This document shows, one piece after another, positions 57,800 to 64,000 of a stretch of 64,000 nt of DNA. Within the stretch, counting starts at the first letter, position 1. The number at the start of each line of letters is the position of its first letter. Both the position numbers and the translations under genes were made by a program. This DNA is from Dipteronia dyeriana. Taxonomy: Eukaryota; Streptophyta; Magnoliopsida; Sapindales; Sapindaceae. Under the pieces are notes generated by a model that saw only the letters and a program-made list of their open reading frames with translations, did not search any database and was not told where the DNA came from. Location of the stretch: contig CM065299.1 of assembly GCA_032871835.1 (NCBI GenBank), positions 25,437,074 through 25,501,073 of the forward strand. Reading direction: 5' to 3'.

Positions 57800-60403
57800 C
57801 TTGGCTACAAAAAAAAGAGTGATGATGATGATCAAGCATGAGAAAGATGGGGTTCCCACCCCCCTTTCCAGGCATTCAGAACCAGTTACAAGAGGATGGA
57901 TTCAAACTTCTGTATCCTCATGGTTTTCTCCAGCTTCCCCCTCCTCAGGAAGAACCTCGATCCATACTCCTCTTTCTGGTGGTCTCTCATCGTGGTTAGC
58001 CGCCTCTGCCACCTCTCCCTGAGGATGTCCCTCGATGTCCGGTTACTCAGTTGGATCCTCTTCCAAGACCTCATTGACAACTGCCATGACCTCATATGGT
58101 ATGGCAGCATCAAAAAGATTGGCCAGCGAATCTGGAATGACCTCTCCTCCTTCTGGCTCCTTGGGTTGAACCCTTCTCTAATATTCTCCGGACCTGATGC
58201 AGGGAAGGTCGGGATAACAAGAGGTAGATCTGATATCTCAGGCTACTTCCCAGCTCCGTCTTCAGCAGAATGACTTGTTTCATCATTATCGGGGTGAGAC
58301 ATCTCTACAACCCGAGACACGGTGTCTTCCCTGTCCTAGCCGGCGATGCTGGAGAGGTCAAAGGGAAGAGGGAGGGCTTCCGTGACTTGGAAAGAGGCAT
58401 AGAAATACCCTTCGCTGAAAGAGGCTTCCACTTCAACCTGAAGCTTGGAAACGCGGGCCTGCAGAGATTTGTTCTCAGCATTCAGTGCCTTAGCCTTTTC
58501 CTTATAATCATCCCACTGGCTGACATGTCGCTTGGACCGAAGAGTTTCTTGGTCTAAAGATCGCTTCAGCCTCTGGTGGTCGCATTGAAGTTCAACCAGT
58601 TGTGTTTCCATTCCCCTATGGCTAGAAGTCATCTCTTGGACCAAGGATTGAGCCTGCGCAAGCAATCCCATGGCTTGCTGAGCCTCAGCTTCAGCCCTAG
58701 CTGCCCGATCTCGGAGAAGGGCTACCTGATGACCCATTGCTATATTAAACTTGAAAGCCTAGAAAATATGAAACAGAGGTTATAGAGCGATCAAAGCTCG
58801 CAATCATAGAAAATAAAGGCGATGGCTACCTCGGTCATGAGGGCAGACCCTTTGGTAATCATGATGTCCACGGGCATCGAAGCCACCCTAGAAAGCCCGC
58901 CACCCAGGAAGGACGTAATGAACTGTTTTAGAACCTCGTCCTGGCCAACCGAGCCCAACTGATGGTGGGGCGAGAAGGGAGAATCTCAAGAATGCTCGCC
59001 TCGGAATCCCCTGGAGCCTGAGTTGCTCGGGATGCAGATGGATCATCGGAAAGAAGGGGTAAAGTAACTAAAGAAGCAGCAGTCGTGGGGGCCATTGACG
59101 AAGGGACAAAGGGACGAAGGGACGAAGGTGGTTGCATCAGTATCCTGGAGGGAAGGCCCTCCTCGATTTAATGCTTTAGAAGCCCGCGATTCGAGAATAA
59201 CTATTTTGAATCTCATCTGACAAGGCGATGGAGCTGGAAAAGATAAAGCAATAACTGGAGACAATCCAACAGGAGGGGGAGGGTCAGAGCTTGCTGGGCC
59301 TCACGGGAAGCTGGAGCAACAATAAAAACTGTTAATAAAAATAAAAAAAGAAAAGAGATGTGAAAGGCAAGCCAACCAACAGAACGAAGCATAGTGACTT
59401 GGGATTACTTACGAGGAGTAGCATCGGAGATCCGCAGATACTTATTCACGTTGTAGGGATCGAAGGGATCAGCAGTAGGAAACCTCAGGTTCAAGTAATT
59501 TATAGCGAGGATAGCCTTCAACACAACCTTGGATACCACAGGTAGAGAATCTCGGTCTTAAGAGGGTTTGTCGCTGAAGGCGGTGGGAACCGCGAACTCA
59601 TGCCCGCCGATGAATACAGAGCTTCCCCAATCTCCCCCCGCTAATATCCACTCTTCCTTCCAAGCGGGGTCTTTTTCCGAAGCACCGGAGACGATGAAGT
59701 TCAGCTTGTTTTTGGCCTTTACATAGAACTGTCCCCGGGGACCTCCAGACAAGCTCCCGATCTGAAAAAGGTATGCCAACTCTTCTGTCTCAGGTTCCCC
59801 GGTGACCTTGCCCAGCTCGTACTGTTCCCTCCATAGCACGAGGAAGCCAATCAGATGCCTCCAGAAGTCAGGCGTCAGTTGAAGGGGAGCTAGTTGAACG
59901 GCGTTAAGAGCACGCGGAAGAGTAGGGTGAAAGGGGAGTCTGACCCCGTTCTCAAAGGCTGCCAAATGAATGAGAAGTACGCCTGCAGAAGGATTATAAA
60001 CATCGTAGTTCCTATGAGGAACTGTGAGGGTGACGCCTTTAGGAATGCCGTATTTATCCCGAATGCTGTTGATCGATTGTGGATCAACAGTAGAGTCGGG
60101 GATAGCACTAGATTCAGAAGGAAGAGACGTTGCTGAATGAAGCCCAGCCACAGCAACTTGAGCCTCCCAAGTGTCATCGATCCTCTCTCCAACATTGGAA
60201 TCCTCATCGACTAAGTTTAGAGGGTTGTCCGGTTGATTCAAGAAGCCGGAACCGATTGAGACATTCCTACTAGAGCGACGATATTGATAGACCGGTGAAG
60301 AGTCCTCATCGCTTGAGATTCCTTGCACCGGTTTCCAAGGAACCAAATTAGAGCCACTAGTGCCCTCGACTAAGGCTTTAATGCTGTCAGAGGACTTCGG
60401 CAT
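57800..60403 (-). pseudogene. Antisense gene of the Tat element (gypsy-type transposase-like, PF04195-like)
   Basis: The minus-strand ATG at 60403 opens a frame to 59558. It contains N-Y-D-V-Y-N-P, L-H-P/F-H-P-T-L-P-R-A-L and P-L-Q-L-T-P-D-F-W-R, the pattern of plant proteins labelled putative gypsy-type transposon domain. TAA 59558-59560 is followed by more of the same frame up to a good splice donor GTAAGT (59412-59407). Later segments include a long coiled coil (58737-58336, Ala/Glu/Gln-rich) and an acidic part (58113-57886). Tat-lineage elements are known to carry an extra antisense ORF between pol and 3' LTR, and its role is unknown. The TAA and shifts suggest this copy is broken. Confidence 0.75.
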
Positions 60404-60789
60404 TATAGGATGAAAAGAGCTTGAAGATGGGTGAAAGATAAAGATGTGGTTGGAGAAAGCAGTAAGGGAGAGGAAGTCTGAAAATTTGAAATCGAAAGAA
60501 AGCGTGAAGAAAGGGATGATGAGGTTGGGATTAAATAGAGGTGGAATAGCCGTTGACATCAGCAAAATCTTCCGTAAGATCACCTCGAATCTCGGAGCAG
60601 CCGTAACTTAGCCGGATTTTTTTGGGGGAATGTACCAGTCCACCCACGACACGTCACCCGAACAATTAATGACAAGATTTCATTCAAAGATCCTCAGTAA
60701 TTGCCTTGTAATAGAAAATTTCCCAATTAGGTAGTGAATCTAACTCCAACCGCAACTCTACCTCCAGTGTTCAAGTTAGAGGGAACTTC
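60404..60789. other. Antisense-gene upstream region and 3' LTR border
   Basis: Would hold the promoter of the antisense gene. A weak poly-purine stretch (TAGAGGGAAC) ends just before the LTR at 60790. Nothing else was seen. Confidence 0.5.
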
Positions 60790-61996
60790 TGTTAATAGTA
60801 AAATTTGGCTAGAGGAGGTCAAAGAGAAATTTTCCACTCTCCTAGCCCGATTAAATGCCCAAATTCGACATTCATGAGACCCTGGGCAGGCCATAAAGCT
60901 ACCCAGCAGAAGTATGGAAGGATCGCTGGGCTTCAGAACTACCAGGGATGAAGCTAGACACGATCAGGTTGGGCCCCCTAGCGAACGTTGGAGTCCTGGC
61001 TTCTCGGGACCATCTACCCAGGAACCTCGGTTCCTGGGGCCAGGCTCCAAAACCACCCAAGGAAGCAAAGGAGGATCGCCGAGCTCAATATGCACTCGAA
61101 GTAAAGCTCGACAAGCAAAGCAAACTCCTTCCAGGTTAAGGCTCCCGGAGGTCTAACTTAACTCATAGCCTAAACTTGAAGCCCACCAACCTCTCCAGAA
61201 GCCCGCTGCCCCCTCCACAATACAAGGAAAAAGATGGTCTTTAAGTGGATCAGATCCATGTGATCTTCCAGAAATGTCTGCAGGAACACTTCAAGCTTCA
61301 GAGGGTCAAGGAAAGTCTATCTCAGGCTTCTGAGAACAGAACTAAAGCATGGATCTACCTCGAGACAACGAGCAGCTAGCTCGGTAACCTCCATGAAGAA
61401 TCATGCCTTGGGGTCACACAAGATCATATCTACGTAATAACCAACATTAGCTCCGCGTACGTGTAAGTCAAGAGTTTGATTCCAAAAAGGAAACAAACTT
61501 ATCTCCTCCAACGATAATCTTGAGTCCGTAATTTACTCAAAGTCAACTACTTTCAAATAGAGGATCCCGCCCGATAAGGAGGGGACGGATTCATAAAATT
61601 GTTACAGGATATTCACGAGTTTAAACCTACTTGGAGAATGTATAAATAGGTCCAAACCTGATGTAGAAAGATGGGCACAAAATAGAGTAAAAAGAAGGAG
61701 AAAGTACGCCGGGTCTAATTTCTGTGATCAGGACACGACCATCGTCATATCCACTATCGACAAGCATGAAGTTACCACCTTCCTATGTATAAAAGACATT
61801 ATGAGTGTCTATGAGAGATTCCTGTGTATCATAAATGCTCCATAATAAAGCTCTCATTCGCTATAGTCTTGAAAATTTTCATTTTTATCTAAGTAGGTTA
61901 GGTATCCAAAGTACCGACTCCGGCCACCACCTCCGTGATAGTGGTCTTAAGGGTGTTAGTTGGAAGTTCTCATCTTGAGAAAATTTCTCATTAACA
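60790..61996 (+). repeat. 3' LTR of the Tat element (1207 bp)
   Basis: Begins TGTTAATAG and ends TTAACA. It is co-linear with 41440-42656, with many substitutions and small gaps. Confidence 0.93.
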
Positions 61997-62001
61997 GATT
62001 T

Positions 62002-62218
62002 ATTCCCGTTTGTCACTTTTGTAACAGGAAGGTCACATTCGACCAAGATGTAACGAGTATATAAGATAATATAAACAAGGGAGAATGAATCCAACGAATG
62101 TGAAGAAAGTATGGATCAAAAAGGCTGAGCTAAGAAACGTTGAGAGTGGTGGAGCTTTCAAGTTGAAGAAAATTGGTAATGAATATGTTATTGTTGCTTC
62201 ACCATTAGAACCATAGCA
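62002..62218 (+). pseudogene. Athila-like element ORF, 3' part with zinc knuckle
   Basis: Directly after the GATTT duplication the interrupted ORF resumes: C-H-F-C-N-R-K near 62011-62031, then, after a one-base shift, H-I-R-P-R-C-N-E-Y. This is a CCHC knuckle. A basic segment, V-K-K-V-W-I-K-K-A-E-L, follows near 62100-62135, and the reading ends at TAG 62213-62215. It would be the nucleic-acid-binding end of the coiled-coil ORF at 40981-41434. Confidence 0.65.
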
Positions 62219-64000
62219 CTCTCACCCATCTCACCTAGACGTTAAATAAAATGCTTGGTGGGAGGCAACCCACCCAGGTTTAATTCTTTTGTTTTTTATT
62301 TTTATTTTTATTTTTCTTTATTTTTGAGTCATAATTAGTGTGTGTCGCAAGAACCTTTATAGGAATTGAATATCGTTAAATGTTTAATCTTGTGCTTGAT
62401 TCAAAGACATTGTTTAAATCAGGTTTGGGGGTATCTTGAAGTTTTGAATGACAAGAACATGTGCTTCTAATGTATGCATTTGAATTGTGCAGATGAATTT
62501 TGGGAACAATTTCGTTCATCCATCACTGGCCAGACTGCTCTCTAGACACTTGTCTAGACCACGGTATGCAAAACATGAAGGCTATGCCAATTTTCACGGT
62601 GTAGACCGCTCCCGAGGTATGTGCCCACTCCGCGGCCCAGCAAGTAGGTACCCTCTGGATTTTCTTACAGTACAGACCGCTCTGTAGACAAGGTGTCCGC
62701 GCCGCGGCACACAGAACATTGATCTGCTGTGCATCACCGCTAGCTAGACCGCTTAAGAGGTAATGCCTACACCGCGGTCCAGACCGCGGTGGCATAAGTT
62801 AAACAGTGCATTTTGAAGTTTCAGGTAAGCAAATTTAGGCATTACTGCTGCCCAGACCGCGTCCAAGGTAAGTGACCCAGACCACGGTAAGGCACGATTT
62901 CACGCACCTATATAAGTGCGTTGTCTATTTTTTTTTCCTCCATTGTTCTTCTTTGGCTGCAGCCGTTCTTTTCTCCCTCCACTTCCCTTACTTCGTTTTT
63001 AAATTTTTGTTTTTAAATATTAAGGACAATGTTTAGATTAGGTTTGGGGGTGTGAATTTGTGTTTATTTTTTTTTGAGCCATTTGTTGAAATCTGTGAAA
63101 AAGTGCCCTGTTTTGAAATTTTTTGAGGTAAACATTTTGTCAAAAATGTATTCATTGGTAAGGAAATAAATTTTTCTGTCCATGTAGGGTTTTTTTTTTG
63201 ATATGAATCTAACGGTATAAGGAACATAAAATTCTGGGCAGTGGTTTAAAAGTTATGAATATTTCTTCGACCAAAGGTCATAGGTGATGCCCTGTTTTTA
63301 CAATTCTGCACGTGGACTGTTTTCTCACTTTTTCGATTCGAATTTTGAAATATTTTCTAAATGAAAAGTGTGCATTTATATGTTTAGTTTCTTGTGTCAA
63401 AATACATTTAACTTTTTTTAAAATTAATTTTAGAGATATGAATTAAAGAACAGACGTAGGTCGTTTTAGAAAGTCACCAGTTTTTGGAATTTTTGTCCTC
63501 TATTTTTTGATGCTTCTTTTGTGTGCTTTAAGAGTTGTAATATATGCTTTATTCACTGAGTTTAGACTAACGTCTTGCCACTTAGAGTAATGCATTGTAT
63601 TTTTTTTCAAAATTTATGACATGCTCTCGATATGATGATGGATAAGATGCTTAGTTGGATAGCCATGATTAATAGTGGAGACTACCCTTGTGAGTTCACT
63701 AAGCCAAAAAGCGTACAAAAAATATCATTATAGGGGGTTCTTTTGTTTCTAATCTTAAACACTCATTAGGTTCCTAGCAATAGAAATTGATCTCAATAGG
63801 TTATTTATTGGATATTAAAGAACATTCATCATAAAAAGATATCACATGTGGACTTTGCTATTGTTTTGGTTGAACCATTAGAAGTGATATAGGCAATGTG
63901 TGCTTTAACTCACTTAAAAGGCCTTGAATATTTCCTACCTTATGTGTGTGCTCTATAGCCAATTTTGAATCCAAACACTATAAGCCCTTTTCTTTCATCA
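62219..64000 (+). other. 3' non-coding region of the Athila-like element
   Basis: Contains GGGAGGCAACCCA (62262-62274) and GGACAATGTTTAGATTAGG followed by TTTGGGGGTGTG (63024-63054), both common in Athila 3' regions. 62540-62890 is GC-rich, with repeated AGACCGC and CCGCGG motifs like those in the 5' LTR. After 63060 it is AT-rich with no genes. The 3' LTR is not reached. Confidence 0.65.

Larger units (their letters stand above)
41440..61996 (+). mobile_element. Tat-lineage Ty3 retrotransposon, decayed
   Basis: LTRs 41440-42656 and 60790-61996 are in direct orientation, flanked by the 5-bp duplication GATTT (41435-41439 and 61997-62001). The order is primer site, gag, protease, RT, RNase H, integrase, tandem repeats and an antisense gene near the 3' LTR. 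RNase H is of the second, NEAKYEAL type, as in Tat elements. The first 200 bp of the two LTRs differ at roughly one base in ten, so the insertion is old. The copia element at 49045-57098 lies inside it. Confidence 0.9.
36832..64000 (+). mobile_element. Athila-like Ty3 element, non-autonomous (right end outside window)
   Basis: It has a 5' LTR (36832-38470), a tRNA-Asp-type primer site, a degraded gag-protease frame, a coiled-coil/zinc-knuckle ORF, then an Athila-type 3' region with GGGAGGCAACCCA (62262-62274) and GGTTTGGGGGTGTG (63041-63054). The Tat element 41440-61996 is inserted within it. No RT, RNase H or integrase of its own is visible, so it looks non-autonomous. The 3' LTR would lie beyond 64000. 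Confidence 0.8.

Overview
This is nuclear DNA of a flowering plant, most likely a eudicot. It is AT-rich, the host genes have introns, and the repeats are plant families (caulimovirid insertions, Athila, Tat and SIRE-type LTR elements, Mutator-like, hAT and PIF/Harbinger DNA transposons). The species cannot be named from the sequence alone. Only two host genes look intact: an EXO1-type exonuclease gene (12 exons, 22150-26180) and a UGT74-type glycosyltransferase gene (2 exons, 34274-35972). A third host locus is a broken alpha-dioxygenase pseudogene just downstream of EXO1 (26595-28153).

Layout. 1 to about 9620 is an endogenous caulimovirid arranged as an inverted repeat. A long copy on the minus strand carries two small coiled-coil ORFs, movement protein, coat protein, protease/RT/RNase H, a transactivator-like gene and an unrecognised distal ORF. 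A shorter plus-strand copy starts inside the RT and runs through a TATA/poly(A) unit. The arms pair as p+q=8672 and the left arm runs off the window. 10058-14409 holds two Mutator-like elements, each with a perfect 9-bp target duplication, and one foldback element. About 14499-21660 may be one decayed PIF/Harbinger element: ORF1 on plus, transposase on minus, with a microsatellite and a solo LTR inside. 21346-28153 is EXO1 and the alpha-dioxygenase pseudogene, whose intron contains an hAT-like element. 28154-34163 is AT-rich intergenic DNA with three palindromic elements. The UGT gene follows.

36145-64000 is a nest of LTR retrotransposons. An old copia fragment (minus) is cut by an Athila-like element (from 36832, open at the right edge). 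That element is cut at 41435/61997 (5-bp duplication GATTT) by a Tat-lineage Ty3 element, which is cut inside its own 99-bp tandem repeat (duplication GGTCT) by a SIRE-like Ty1/copia element. All coding regions in the nest are decayed. LTR divergence fits the nesting order: more differences between the Tat LTRs than between the copia LTRs.

The items most worth following up are the inverted-repeat pararetrovirus with its unusual ORF set, a U12-type and two GC-AG introns in EXO1, a UGT whose donor-binding motif lacks the usual Trp-Asn pair, the antisense gene of the Tat element, and an Athila-like element that lacks RT and integrase but carries a coiled-coil/zinc-knuckle ORF.
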